A DNA stretch of 64,000 nucleotides from positions 12,241,001 to 12,305,000 of the forward strand of contig JAILWY010000026.1 of the NCBI GenBank assembly GCA_022113835.1, in the 5' to 3' direction. Origin of the DNA: Atopsyche davidsoni (Eukaryota; Arthropoda; Insecta; Trichoptera; Hydrobiosidae). The notes under the pieces were generated by a model that saw nothing but the letters and a program-made list of their open reading frames with translations, had not been told where the DNA came from and did not search any database. Positions 23,203 to 36,800 of the stretch are shown in pieces. Every line of letters starts with the position of its first letter. Within the stretch, counting starts at the first letter, position 1. The translations under genes were made by a program, and so were the position numbers.

Positions 23203-23590
23203 GTTTATTTTTATTTTTTCACCTTCCGTTGCAGTATTTCTTTTCTCTTATATTTACGATCGATTGTCTTTTGAACGAGAGAATTTATCATTTTTAATGT
23301 AATACATGAGGTCCGTTATTGCTTCATTTGAAGTTAAATATGTTTGCTGATGCAATAGATTATATATTTTGTTTTAATAATTCACATATTTAACAGTAAA
23401 GATATTTTAAATATTGAGCTTGCTAACTTAATTTATTTTTTTACCTTTCGTTTCGATGTTTCTTTTCTCTTGGATTTACGATCGATTGTCTTTCAAATGA
23501 GAGTACTTATCATTTTTAATGCCACCTATGAGATCCGTTATTGCTTCATTTGAGATTAAATATGTATGTCGATACAATGGATTCTATGTT
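23203..23590. repeat. imperfect direct duplication of about 160 bp, offset 222 bp
   Basis: The segment around 23205-23365 is repeated at about 23427-23590. Both contain ATTTACGATCGATTGTCTTT and CCGTTATTGCTTCATTTGA at an offset of 222 bp, with substitutions between copies. No coding frame spans both copies. Confidence 0.85.
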
Positions 23591-25584
<1,994 letters not shown>

Positions 25585-25699
25585 AACATCATTTTACCAT
25601 AAAATAAGTGGTGCTTACTCCTAATGTTACAATGATCTGTAAGTTTTAAACAAACGAATAAAAAAGGTTTATGCCTAGTGTAATAGCTTTATTTGGGTC

Positions 25700-25945
25700 T
25701 AATAGGAGTGTAATTCGCAGGGGAGACAGCCATTAGACGCGGTGATTAAAGGCCACGCAGTTTCTTATCTGCGGGTATTAACTATTCCGGAGCACGTAGG
25801 CATTACACTTCGTAATTTCGACGGAATAATCTGGCCGGACTGGTATGCAAAGACACAGGGCGATACGATCTCGGCTGACCGACACGCGAGTCTGTCATTT
25901 CGCGAATGGAAATCGGCTTTCCAGTTATGGATGGAAAAAAAAATC
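25700..25945. promoter_or_regulatory. GC-richer island, possible conserved non-coding element
   Basis: An 80-codon + frame (25742-25984) and a 60-codon - frame overlap here without any recognisable motif. Composition contrasts with the surrounding microsatellite and AT-rich DNA, as in the other islands. I see no splice sites bounding the + frame. Confidence 0.25.
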
Positions 25946-26939
25946 ACACATACACTTATTATTTACATTAGTGATGTACTATGACTTTCGACGGCTTTTT
26001 CATTTTTGATAATAAATATCTAATTATCCAAACACAGTTTGTTCATCGAGTAATATTTTTGAATAAAACATCCGATTTTTTTTTTATTCTACCTCCAACT
26101 GACCAAGGAGTGGCTGCTGTTAATTGCGAAAAATATAAGAATAAATTTTATTCGGTTGTTGTAATGTAATATGTAATGAAATAACTGAAATGCAGCTAGT
26201 ATGACGGCGTCTGGTTTGACCCACCACTAAAAATGTTCGCTCCTTGCGTGCGTATTATATTTGCGTGTACCGAGACCCGCCCCTGGGTTAAGATTGGGGG
26301 TGAAACACAACGTGTGACTATCGATTGAGTGTCTGCAGTATGTTGCTATAATAGGTCACCTCACCATGCTAACTAGGCGGTGCTATTGCATGCTTAGTCC
26401 TAAGAAAAACCTAAATATAATTTAAAGCATTTTCTTATTTCTACTAATGTAATAAACTTCGCGTAATCCATCATAGCCAAATAATTAGTGTGACAAATAG
26501 TTTTATTTTTTTAAATCATGAGTATATTTTTTTGGAGTAGCGTTCGGTTATATTAGCGATATTAAATATAATGCATACCCTCACGATTTGATATTTACTG
26601 TCAAAAGTATTTTTACGTCACGTTATGCTGAATTGTAATACATTTTAGTTTTGTTTGTTGCAAATTATGTGGGATATCGTTTTTTCTCAAAGCAACGAGG
26701 GATCCGATATAGCAACTTCCTAATGTCTAGACTCACCTCGCTCTACACTAACACTACCATTGTTAACAATGCTGTGCTATAATCAGTACATAACGGTGCA
26801 TATTTTAACCTATGCAAACCGACACTGTGAATGAACTAAAGATAGGCAACAATAATTTTAAAAAAATTAATATGAAAAAAAAAAAAAACAATGCACTTGA
26901 TAATATATTCACTGCAGATGATTATATCTACGTTCTAAT
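25946..26939. other. AT-rich stretch with a Sox-like palindrome
   Basis: Mostly AT-rich, no gene. A GC-richer patch lies at 26200-26300. The 14-bp palindrome CATTGTTAACAATG at 26758-26771 consists of two inverted matches to the Sox consensus AACAATG. Confidence 0.4.
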
Positions 26940-27200
26940 CTATTTTTTGCATCACGACAGGCCAGTGTTTTCACTTGGGGAGCGCTTGAGCCATTGTTTT
27001 TTTGGCCGTCGCTGTCGGCGCTTCTCTCGGCCGGAGTGCACTCGTCTATGCAGGTAGCGCGACCGGAGAAATCCACGGGCACAAATCGTTGACCCAAAAA
27101 ATCATCGATTGTTATTCAAGCGCGGTAATGACGGAGTGTCTCGGCGTGTTATATGCCCGCGGACTGCTCGTTGTACTGCATTCTGACTCAATCGAGAGAT
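26940..27200. promoter_or_regulatory. GC-rich island
   Basis: GC-rich block with three overlapping short frames, none recognisable. CTATGCAG|GTAGCG near 27046-27059 resembles a donor but is weak. Regulatory role inferred from composition. Confidence 0.25.
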
Positions 27201-28031
27201 AAGATCGCAATACAATTATATTTCGAATAATTGCTGCTGTTAGAAAAGTTTCGTGTTTGGAGGTGTTAAAAGCAAGCATGATTTATAGTTTTATGTTTTG
27301 GTGGAACATAATGCAAGTTATTTTTTATGCATAAAACAAGTAGGCAATAAAAATTTTATCAATGTAATAGATTCTATAAGTTAGTCACTAAAACGTAGCT
27401 TCATATACGTACACGCAAATAAAATAAATTTTATGTTAAAATATATGTACTATTGCAGAGATAACAATTTGATTACATATCAAATAGAATACTCAATAAA
27501 AAGTAAACCTGTATTTTTTATCAAATCAAGTATATATTGTATTTTTACAGAAGAGTGTATAACGAAATTGAATATAAATATCAAACAGAATGACATGGAA
27601 AATGTAAAATAAAAATGATATATACAAGTGAGTAACAAGGTGAAAATGTAGATATGTATACATTTGTTTTTAATTTATTCCAACATCCTTGGGCTTCCTA
27701 CACTGCTGACTATCGAAGTTTCTAATGTGCTCATTTAGAACATAATAGTACAGGGAGACTCGCAGTGCAATTGTGTTAACCTCACTTTGAATACGGGGGC
27801 GATTCAGAAGTTTGCCAAGCAGTGGCGTACTCAGAGATCTTGCCACCCGGAGAGGAGGTCCCTTTCTTAGTCATAAAAATAATAAACGTCCTCGCCGAGT
27901 CGGGCCGCCGGGGTCAACACGCATTTTTGTGAAATTGATTTCGTAGATTACAACATTATTTTATTATTTATTTTTATGTAATTAAGATGTGCCATCCGTG
28001 GCCGACCGCTTTAGTCCCCCTTTCCCTATAA
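27201..28031. other. AT-rich stretch with a GC-richer patch at 27780-27930
   Basis: AGTGGCGTACTC at 27831 followed by GCCACCCGGAG resembles the ends of dispersed insect elements, but no partner end was found. No gene is visible. Confidence 0.3.
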
Positions 28032-28141
28032 GCCGGCTACACACGTAGCGACACAACTCGCGACTGATTTGCAATCCTAAGTAAAGATCGCGAAACAGGA
28101 CGATATTGGCTTATTGCAAGTGTGTAGAGCCATAGCCAATC
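28032..28141. mobile_element. candidate short foldback MITE
   Basis: GCCGGCTACACACGTAGCG at the left faces TTGCAAGTGTGTAGAGCC at the right. The inverted match is GGCT-ACACAC with GTGTGTAGAGCC. The roughly 110-bp size and the TACACAC-type end resemble small non-autonomous DNA elements. No target duplication is clear. Confidence 0.3.
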
Positions 28142-30080
28142 ACTATCTTCATATTATATTCGATTGTTTTGTAATATATAAGTATTACAGACAGCTTAGC
28201 ACGAATGACTTAAGAAACACATGTAACTAATGTATTGTGTGCACTTTGTGATGCGATGCTAATTGTGCAGCTCCCAATGACATCGTCACTTTCTCCCCTC
28301 GTTGCATCATAAATACAGTTGGCGGAGTATTGTTATGAAGGTCTTTTGTGAGAATTTTGTTTTAATATTAGTTATTATCTTTCTACAATGAAGCATGCTA
28401 AAAGCGACGTGATGATAATTTTCAAAGAGATAAATTATTATTTATTTCATTAGCATTACGACTTTCAACCCGCGTTTTTATATATTATCTGTGTGTTATT
28501 AATCGTCTTCTTCTAAAGGATATTAGTATTTTTTAAATATTAATATTTCGTCTCATTCGTCGAATTCAAAACTTTGTCTAAGTATACTATGTAAGGTTGT
28601 TTAAACCCGGTAGTATTTTGTATAATAATTGCTACAATATATATCACAGATAAATAAAATAAATCAAACGCAAATATGCTGAGAGTATTTGATGAATAAT
28701 CAGCAATGTCGTGTAAAAATAACTGACCAATAACATATTTTTAGCTTCATAATAAATATGCGAAAAATACTTAATCAACAAATTTTAAACAATAAAAAGT
28801 ACATATTCGTTAAAATATCAGTACATTATACTATTGGTTTATTTAAAATTTATAATGCATATAACATGTACGCAATATTTAATAGTATCATTGGAAAGCT
28901 AAAGTTTCGAAAATATAAATACTTTGATTTATTTTAAGGTTGTTTGGTTAAAGTTGCATGCAATATAATAAACATATTAAGTTACAGTTATGTTTTGATT
29001 ATATATGTCAAATATGTTATTTAAAGAGAATCATCATTGTCATTTTCGTTATTTCCAATAAAAAAACATTACTCCTGATATAAGCGGGCACGTACGTACG
29101 ATTAGCAGCAATTGTCGATGTTTCAATAAATATCACTTGTCCTGTTTGTGCAATGCCTGCATCGTTGGCTGCATAAATGCTCTACTCACAAATAATGTGA
29201 ATAGTAATTGATTGATTGCATTGTTTTCGCATGAGGGCTAAACAAGAATTGATTAGAAATACATGCGAATGCAATTTGTTCGATGCTTCGCGCCTTGCAT
29301 ACGCGTGTGTGCTTATACAAAGCAGTTTGTCCCCTTTATTTTTTTTACAGATCACTTGTGATTGTCAAACAAATAGTCAATATTTATATTTGCGTTGAAT
29401 CACCATATTATTTTTGTTTATTTGAATGTTCTTTGCATATCAAATATACGACTAAACTCTACTATATGCGATTCGTTATACTACACACTGTGGCTGTAAA
29501 ATATGTAAAAATAGTCCAGGCTTGTTGTTACAAGCATTGTACGTCAAACAAATTTTATTAAAACTCAACTTTGCCTGACCAAATAAGTATCGCCTTTGAT
29601 CTACTTGGTAGTTACACTCATAACTGGAGCAGTACGTCTAACTCCGAATCCATTGATTATTGTTGTACTCAACGTAGTGATGGGAAACAATTTATTGTGT
29701 TTACAATAATTGTGCCTTATCTAAAAATATCGACAATAACTAACAAATAAAATTTCAATAAAATTATATTTCATATTTATTTTGTACAGCATTTTTAAAT
29801 GATCGTTTATGTCATACACATATTTTTTAGTTTGAACATATTATTTATGGTACGACTGCAGAAATGTTTATTTATAGTAAATATTTGTCCAAATATGCAT
29901 ACTTTTATTTTAAACTTGATCCAACTTTTAATCGTCAAAAAATATTTGTGCTCTTTTTCATATTATCACCAAGCATTGATAAAAACTCGATGGTATAAAA
30001 AAATCGATTATATTTCATTGTTATAGATCGTAAAGTATTATATGCCAGAAAACTCGCTGGAGATTCACCAAATTTCATGT
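28142..30080. other. AT-rich stretch, no gene seen
   Basis: Frames of 60-92 codons encode low-complexity hydrophobic sequence typical of AT-rich DNA. A good acceptor-like TTTTTTTTACAG (29339-29350) is not followed by a recognisable exon. TAGTGATGGGA at 29674 echoes the element ends at 3515 and 6253. Confidence 0.4.
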
Positions 30081-30375
30081 TGACTCGTTTTTCTTTATGG
30101 AATTGAGGCCTGGACACTCAAGAGAGCTACAATTGAGAAGCCATAAAATACCATTAGCTGACCGTGTCCCGACGACGGTAAAAAAGCGTTAGGTCTCCTA
30201 TTTTGGACATATTTGCTAATTGCCTGAGAAAAAATCGAAAGAAAAAATAGCATGCGATAAACGAAACATACGCGGATGCGCAACCAACGCCAGTGGCTCT
30301 GGAAGTCGCAAGTACAAGACTGAACCAGGATAAATATTTATTCAATGAAATGGTCACCAACTTCTTCTGATGAAA
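30081..30375 (+). pseudogene. non-LTR retrotransposon reverse-transcriptase relic (C-terminal part)
   Basis: The frame from 30096 reads YGIEAWTLKRATIEK. This matches the well-known block after the catalytic core of many non-LTR reverse transcriptases (YG.E.WTL). After frame breaks, further family-like pieces follow in order: DRVPTT, then FGHIC.LPEKKSKEKI with KRNIRG, then NQDKYLFNEMV. These correspond to the usual DRV, GHI.R and RGRP-type tail segments. Stops and frameshifts interrupt the sequence, and the catalytic domain and endonuclease are missing. It is a dead 5'-truncated copy. The exact clade cannot be set from so little. Confidence 0.75.
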
Positions 30376-30399
30376 GGCACTCGAAGAAGTGAAACATTG

Positions 30400-30560
30400 A
30401 CCGCGTGTCCCATCACTACCCGGAGGCACGCGGCGGCCCACGCGGTGATTCACCGCGCCGAGCGCCAGACGCGGCGACGCGCGGGGCCAGAGAACAATGC
30501 CCGCAGAACCGGAAGAAGTGCCATTGAATTCTCTAACCGATTATCTTCGCCCGTTCTGAT
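30400..30560. promoter_or_regulatory. very GC-rich patch
   Basis: A short GC-rich block directly downstream of the retrotransposon relic, with the hairpin CGCGGTGA-T-TCACCGCG at 30441-30457. Overlapping frames on both strands (108 and 86 codons) have no recognisable domain. It could be element 3' sequence or a separate island. Confidence 0.25.
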
Positions 30561-31869
30561 TGAGAATCTGATGACCGATGTAGTAGTGTTTTGTCTCAGA
30601 GTAACGATGGTGGAATCGAAGATTGCAGAGCTCGGCGCTGCTGCCTTCCTGCATTGCACCACTGGTTTTTTAATATATTTGACTGTACGAAAATAAGTAC
30701 AGGTAATCATATAAAAACCAGTACAAGATAGACTCTAATCAAATGCGTGTATTCTTTAGGCAAAACACTAGTTGTCATTAAAAGCTGAAAATGACACATA
30801 ACGTGGTGTATCAAATGTGAATATCAATTCCCTTGAATCGAACTTAGGTTTTGCGACGTGATTGAATTGTAAAAATTATGTGATTGGTCGGATTTTTTTG
30901 AAGTGGCCATTTATTATTGCTGTGTATGCACGACGCACAGTGGTCTCATCGTTTAAGCGAGAGTTTCTTCCTTCTCGCAATGTCTTCATTATTATTTACA
31001 ACATCCTGACGGGCGCATCGCTCGCCTCGTCACTTGCCGCGCGGGACCCTCCGAGGTCCGTGTTTATGTGCTTTTGTCACCTACGCATTTCCTGCAGAAA
31101 TGTTTATTTATAATATCGATACTAATATTTACATTTCGAAAGGATGTCGCAGAGTCGAACTGCGCAAGATAAACTGCTTTTTTGTAACTTGTTTATTTAT
31201 GTTGAAAATGAACGTCTCTGCGATACCTTCGTCAGCGAATACTTATGTTGTGAGTATATTTTAACGTTACTTCTATTTATTGTCTCATAATATGTTTTAC
31301 TGTATTTGGAAGTATTTAAAAATATGGCAGAATTATATATTATATTATTAATCTTATTCAAAAACATTATTCATGTTTAGAATTACTTTTATATTAAAAT
31401 GATAATTTGATTGTACTTTATGGGTTTGCGAGTATTTCTCAAATATTTAAAGAGGATAAAGGTTACATATATTTTCATAAATAAAAGTCACAATGGGCGG
31501 ACAGGTGGAGTTCCAGATGCGTTTTGTTAGAATTTTATCTACACCTATGCTGAATTTATAAAATTATTGTTGAGCCGTAACTTTAGAATGCGACAAGCTG
31601 AATTATATCACAATGGCTACCATCATAATGTTCAATATTAATTTAAGGAAATATTTTTTTGTTTGTGTCTTCCTAGGTATGTTTTCTCGGATATAATATT
31701 TTTCCCCGACTCCTAGCACTATAACAGTATATAAAAATGAAATATGCCACCGCGAGTCTTGGGTTAGGTAGGAGCAGCATGTTTATGTCCCCAATGAAAA
31801 ATATATCACTTTTCTTTTGAAAAACTACAGTATTTCGTATGAATAAATAAAGCAAGTACTAAGTTTTCT
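30561..31869. other. mainly AT-rich stretch with a GC-richer patch at 31010-31100
   Basis: No gene is supported. The patch at 31010-31100 is open in one + frame by composition only. The remainder is AT-rich. Confidence 0.35.
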
Positions 31870-32115
31870 AATGTGGCCGGGCCTGAGCTCGTTACGAGGG
31901 GGTGACTTGATAAAAGTTTACTGCCATAAATCTTTTCTCCTCACCGTAATATATACAAGTCTCCCGGAGCCGCATTTGGAGAGTGTCGCGTGACATAAAC
32001 GAATCGGAATTAAATAAATTGGAGCTCAAGAGCCCACCTCCTCAGCGAAGACTCTGCCCGCCGGCCGTGTCTCACCTGGCCGCTAATAACTCGCTCAGGT
32101 GACTTCGAAACTCTA
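31870..32115. promoter_or_regulatory. GC-richer island with facing E-boxes
   Basis: TCACCTG (32072-32078) and CAGGTGA (32096-32102) form a 7-bp inverted pair. CACCTG/CAGGTG is the core used by Snail/Scratch-type zinc fingers and some bHLH dimers. CCATAAATC at 31925-31933 fits posterior Hox/Caudal-like sites. The block is non-coding. An enhancer is the most reasonable reading. Confidence 0.3.
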
Positions 32116-34380
32116 GCCCTGACATACAAAATGCTTCGTCAGTTCAGAGTGCTTTAGTGAATGAACTATGTGACTTGTATTCTCGTGGTAATTTGGAAAA
32201 ACCTTGAGTGTTTAATCCTCATATATCACCGATTAAGTCATGCTTATCGTATAAAATTAATTACACACTGTTGTATAAAACGTAAAAAAATACACGGTCA
32301 TCATTATTTTGAAGGAGAAAATAATAGAATTGTCCACCTTGCTTAGTAATTTTAAAGAAAAATATCTAACTGTATAGAATTACTTTTGTCAATTTTACTA
32401 TTCATATTCACACATATAAAGTGATTTCTGAAGTGCACTTTTCATCAGAATAGTTTTATTAAATATATTTTAAACATTATCATTCGTAATTTATTGTATG
32501 AACATAAAGCTTATCATGCACTTATAATCGGTCATAATGTATAGTCGTAATAATATGAATCTGGCTTGGATATTGAATTTGTGGCAACACTTGCAAGTAA
32601 TTATATAAACAGTTTTATATAATTTTTGTTTTAGCGTATTTTTCTTTCTCAATCGATAGCTTGTATTTAAACTACCTGCGTTAGGCGGAGTTATAAGCGG
32701 AGGCAATGCCATACTAGCCAGCACCTTATAATAAACATGTCTAATACGAGATATGATCTCATGATATATTTTTAAGAGTTGTAAAATAATAATTATAAGT
32801 TTTTAATATCTTTTTATTAACATAATTAATTGCTTTTGATAGCTTTCGGATAGAGCTTTACTTATTTTCCATGTGAGCAACTGGTTTACAGCATCTCGGA
32901 ACTTTATGACATACCGGATTTAATTTATGGATAGGTTGGTGTGAAGATGATTTTTTTCCAATTAAAGTATTAATTTAAACCTAACGCAACCGGTTACAAT
33001 ACACTCACCTTCTAGGTTAAAAAATATATATTCATAAAAATATATATCTTGTTAACCTTTCATGATAAACATTTCGTTTTTTGTTTGAAAGTTCGTTAGA
33101 AAATGATAAGATATACTTTAATATCCTTCTTTTTAACGTGAAACAAAAGCGAGAGAGTACTCGGAGCCAGTTGTTTATATTATTAAATTCAAGTTACCGG
33201 TCGATAGAGTGATAAGAAAAACTGCGATTGCGAAAAGTTGCCCTGACCATTTGTATTCCGAGGCTTATAAGGAACTGAATATTATTTCAGCGTCTGTATT
33301 TGCATCGTTCTCGACTTAAAGCCAAAATCTCAACATATTTTTTTAAATTCTGGATCAAGATATGTTTTCAACAAATTATTTAAAAGCAAAGTTATTATTA
33401 TTTTTACTATAAACTAAATTTTTCAACCTTAGTTTATATTGTCTGTGTCTCAAATAGTATTAAATTTGTCAAAAGGCGTATATTTGTAGGCCGTAAAATT
33501 GCTGATTTCTAGAATCATGAAATCTGTATAAATTTGTGTAACACAATAAACTACATGTCCATTATTTTTGCAAGCATATTTTATGGCACCCATTTCTCTG
33601 AATTGCTTAAATAAAATTTATAATGAACTCAAGTGGGCCGTCTTCGATTTCATATTTTTTAGACCTTGACAATGCGTCGTGGTTATGAGACCGAAAAGGC
33701 GACTTTCGTTATAACGATCCAAATGTTTCCCGAGACTGACAATCTGCTGGAACTTTCATCGTTGTATTGTTCAAATTTATTTTCATATCTTTCACTTGGA
33801 CTGTTACGCCTGACGAACACCGCTCGGTCATTATTTTTATGTTAATTCTATTAAAAATGAAAAGATTTATGAATTATGAATACGAAAGCAATTTATTTGC
33901 TAGAAAAACATGTCAAGTATAATTTTATAATCAACCGCTTATTCCAATCTTAACTTGGCGTTTTCTTTGATTATTTTTCAAAAGCAAACATGCCTAATTA
34001 TTATAAAAATTGCTTCATCTATCGTAAAAAAAAAAAAAAAACATGCTTAATTTTAATTTAATTTTATAAGACGAGAGATAATATTTAAGAATAATTTACT
34101 GTAAAAAAAATTATATACCTTGAAAGTAATAATAAATATATTGCAGGAAAAAAACCATATAACCAAGGAATGCTTTTATTTTTTTATTAAGTACGTACTT
34201 ACGAGAGTGATTTACCATTACCTAAAAAAAAAAAGCACTCTTCATTAAATCGGAGTCCGTACGCGAGGGATAGGTCGTACATAGCAATACATCGCGTAAA
34301 ATCTATAGTTTAATGTTTTATTTGCGTGCTTATATTTAAATGTTGATATTTATATCGGCCATTGAATTCAATTTGTGTTT
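32116..34380. other. AT-rich stretch, no gene seen
   Basis: Only short hydrophobic or low-complexity frames occur. No RNA gene or repeat boundary is visible. Acceptor-like TTATTTCAG (33283-33291) has no recognisable exon behind it. Confidence 0.4.
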
Positions 34381-34740
34381 TTAAAGGTACGCATTTTACC
34401 CTAGCCAGGTAATTGATTATGGTTCGTCAGTTTTATAAAAGGAGGGGAGCAACACATTATACAGCTGTACTTGTACCGGCGCAGCGATCGGGCGCACACA
34501 TCGGAGCCAGATTAATATTTAAATAGAAGCATTATGCCCCTATGCCTCGGTTTTAATACAAAAATAGTGGGGTGGTTCTGCCCGCCCGGGGCAAACACGA
34601 GACTGATGCGAACCGAAAGCCAGTGTAAGCGAGCGTTTTTCTATACGTACTTCTGGGCGTGTTGGCTTCATCGTAGATCAATACTGGGAGATCTGAATTT
34701 AGCGAAAGCAACCCCCGCTTGTGCTTTGTTTTAATTTGAA
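34381..34740 (+). promoter_or_regulatory. possible TATA promoter and GC-richer island
   Basis: TATAAAAG at 34434-34441 is followed by GAGGGGAGC and, about 30 bp on, a GC-richer block to 34720. The arrangement is that of a TATA core promoter, but no initiator is obvious and the downstream 66-codon frame (ATG at 34534) is unrecognisable. Overlapping minus frame likewise. Confidence 0.25.
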
Positions 34741-35140
34741 TATACATGAACTCTTTACAAACGGAATGAGCAATTTGTTTGTTTCATGCTTCGCTTATTT
34801 TAAATCAACAGAATTTTTTTGCATGTACTCACAAAATTAACTTAAATTTATGGGTGATTTTTGTATACATTTAAAGTGTCGGCCTTTTCTTTTGCACGCC
34901 ACCTAACTTTTTCTCGAGAGCGAATTTTTTAGTATAAACACTAAAGTATTTTAGCATTCCTGGTAATACTAAAAGTTAGCGCTAAAGCTGAATGTTATCA
35001 CGTATTTAATTAAAATGTATTGACGCTTCGTAGGTTACAGCAAAAATGTTTTCAAGTTCCCTTGTACTTGAGCTAAGCCTGCTGTTCTTATGACCGGTGG
35101 GGTGGAATGGGTATAAAAACACATGTTGTTATTAGTCAAG
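34741..35140. other. AT-rich stretch, no gene seen
   Basis: No frame or repeat supported. It lies downstream of the minus-strand coding-like ORF described next and could include its 3' region, though I see no AATAAA close to its stop. Confidence 0.35.
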
Positions 35141-35145
35141 GTAAC

Positions 35146-35349
35146 TTAACCATCTGCTAAGCTTCTTGGAGTTTCAAGAGCTCCTGTTTGGTTGTTAATA
35201 TCCGTACATTGTTTTGTAATATTCCCTAAGTAGTCTCGCTCGAATAGCTCCGTGTCCAGGTACGGGTGTATCGGTGGTTCCCACGCTACCTGACGTCTCG
35301 GGAACTGACTCGGCCCGTGTAGGCCTCCGTCGTCTTCGGTGTTTACCAT
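35146..35349 (-). CDS. unrecognised 67-codon ORF with coding-like composition
   Basis: On the minus strand an ATG at 35349 (G at -3 and +4) opens 67 codons to a TAA at 35146. The peptide starts MVNTEDDGG and contains AWEPPIHPYLDTELFERDYL. It is acidic and proline-containing, with none of the K/I/Y/F bias of AT-rich chance frames, and its codons are GC-richer than the flanks. The frame stays open upstream to 35400 but has no good splice acceptor there. There is no signal peptide or membrane segment. It may be a small protein gene, a single coding exon, or a piece of a degraded mobile element. I do not recognise a family. Confidence 0.35.
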   Translation of the reverse strand: MVNTEDDGGLHGPSQFPRRQVAWEPPIHPYLDTELFERDYLGNITKQCTDINNQTGALETPRSLADG

Positions 35350-35400
35350 CCCGAGCTCCAAACCCAAACAAGCTTCTATTTGGAGTGCTTTTTGTTTGAA

Positions 35401-36394
35401 TTAAACTTCGGCAAGCGGGGGATTTGTGTGTTTATTTATAGTGATGGCTGAAAGAAAGTTCGATGTTTAGTTTGTAGTGAATATAATATAGATTAGAGAC
35501 CGTACAAGAAACGCTTTGTCGTGAAATCAAATAAGGTTTATTCTTATTGCATAATGCCTGAGGCATGTAAACATACCTGGATGTTAATAGAAAATACGGG
35601 AATTCAGATCGTTTATTTTTTAGGAAGATAACCAAAAAAATCAACAATAAATAAAGTAAATATTTGTGTATTGTTGTATTTTTAGCAACATTATTATTCT
35701 ATACCGAACTGTACTGTGTGATAATAAAGTTGACGATATAAGTGGCTGAACGAGACCCTGGCTTCAAGGTCGTATTGATGAAGAAGATCTGGAAGCAAAG
35801 TTTGCAGCGATTGAACTGCACTGAAAAGAACTTCCGCACACGAGACGTAGGTATTTAATTAAATTTAAAAATTATGGCTTTAGAAGAATGTTGATAGCTT
35901 TTAGTTAAGGTCATGAGGTCCCCGTTTACAGCACCGCATATGATGATAATGATAATAAATCCGTGTTCTACGCCCATAAAGATCTACCGCTTTTAAAATG
36001 TAAAAAAAACATTAAACTTGTCGAGCAAATTTTATCGTTTCTTTAAATAGTTGTGCATCTTTAATTTAAGTTTATAAATTATTTTATTAGTGTGTAATTA
36101 ATGCACGTAAAACGTATTTAGCATTTTTTAAAAATATGTTATATAATTGAGTATGGTGTACAATTATGCAAATTAAAGTACTTATTCTATCACCGCAGTA
36201 TTCATTAATATCAAGAAGCATCCAAATTTGTCATGAATCATTTTAGTAATAAATCACAATCAATGCGCTACATTAGCGAAGATTTCAAAAAATATAATCT
36301 GTACGAACCTTGAAGCGCCATTAGCTTAAAATCCACGGTCGTCAGAGACTATTAAACTTTCCAAAGTGATTTTTATTGACAAAGAAACATATTA
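35401..36394. other. AT-rich stretch with one short coding-like patch
   Basis: At 35749-35823 the + strand reads RPWLQGRIDEEDLEAKFAAI before a stop. This is unusually protein-like for this neighbourhood but has no start or homology that I can name. Otherwise no gene. Confidence 0.3.
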
Positions 36395-36660
36395 ATAAAT
36401 CTCTTTGCGCGCGTCCCCGGCGCGTGGCTCTCGCAGGGGCTGAGAACCCCCCATGGGGTGCAAATTGGGAATTGGAGCTATTAGTCTGCAACCCCCAAGC
36501 CGAAGCGGGGCTCCACAAAGGCTCGTCATCATCTTCTCTTCATATTTCCTGGCGAGGGATCCGCCGCCCCGGGCTGCACTACTTACTTTGGTTGATTACC
36601 TGATCGTGCGGAGACGGGCACAGTCGCCCCTCGAATTGCAGATATTTCAAAGCAATCAGT
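36395..36660. promoter_or_regulatory. GC-rich island
   Basis: Sharp GC-rich block with CCCCCCATGGGG-like and CCGCCGCCCCGGG runs. Two + frames (75 and 72 codons) overlap with no recognisable motif. No donor or acceptor pair bounds it convincingly. Considered a CpG-like regulatory island. Confidence 0.3.
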
Positions 36661-36800
36661 TTTTATTTTAATTAGTATTTCACTGCATGCAATACTATGG
36701 AATCTAATCAATCACAAATCATGCGGTGTGATAGTGGAAATTTTACTCATTTAATATTTTAATCTTGTTGAGGGACAAGGAATTTGATTCGTGAAGATCC

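Noticed and set aside
30418..30450. GGCACGCGGCGGCCCACGCGGTGA as a miR-124-like sequence
   Set aside because: The resemblance is limited to GGCACGCGG and CGCGGTGA pieces in a GC-rich run. The mature order is not continuous and no precursor hairpin of the right length forms.
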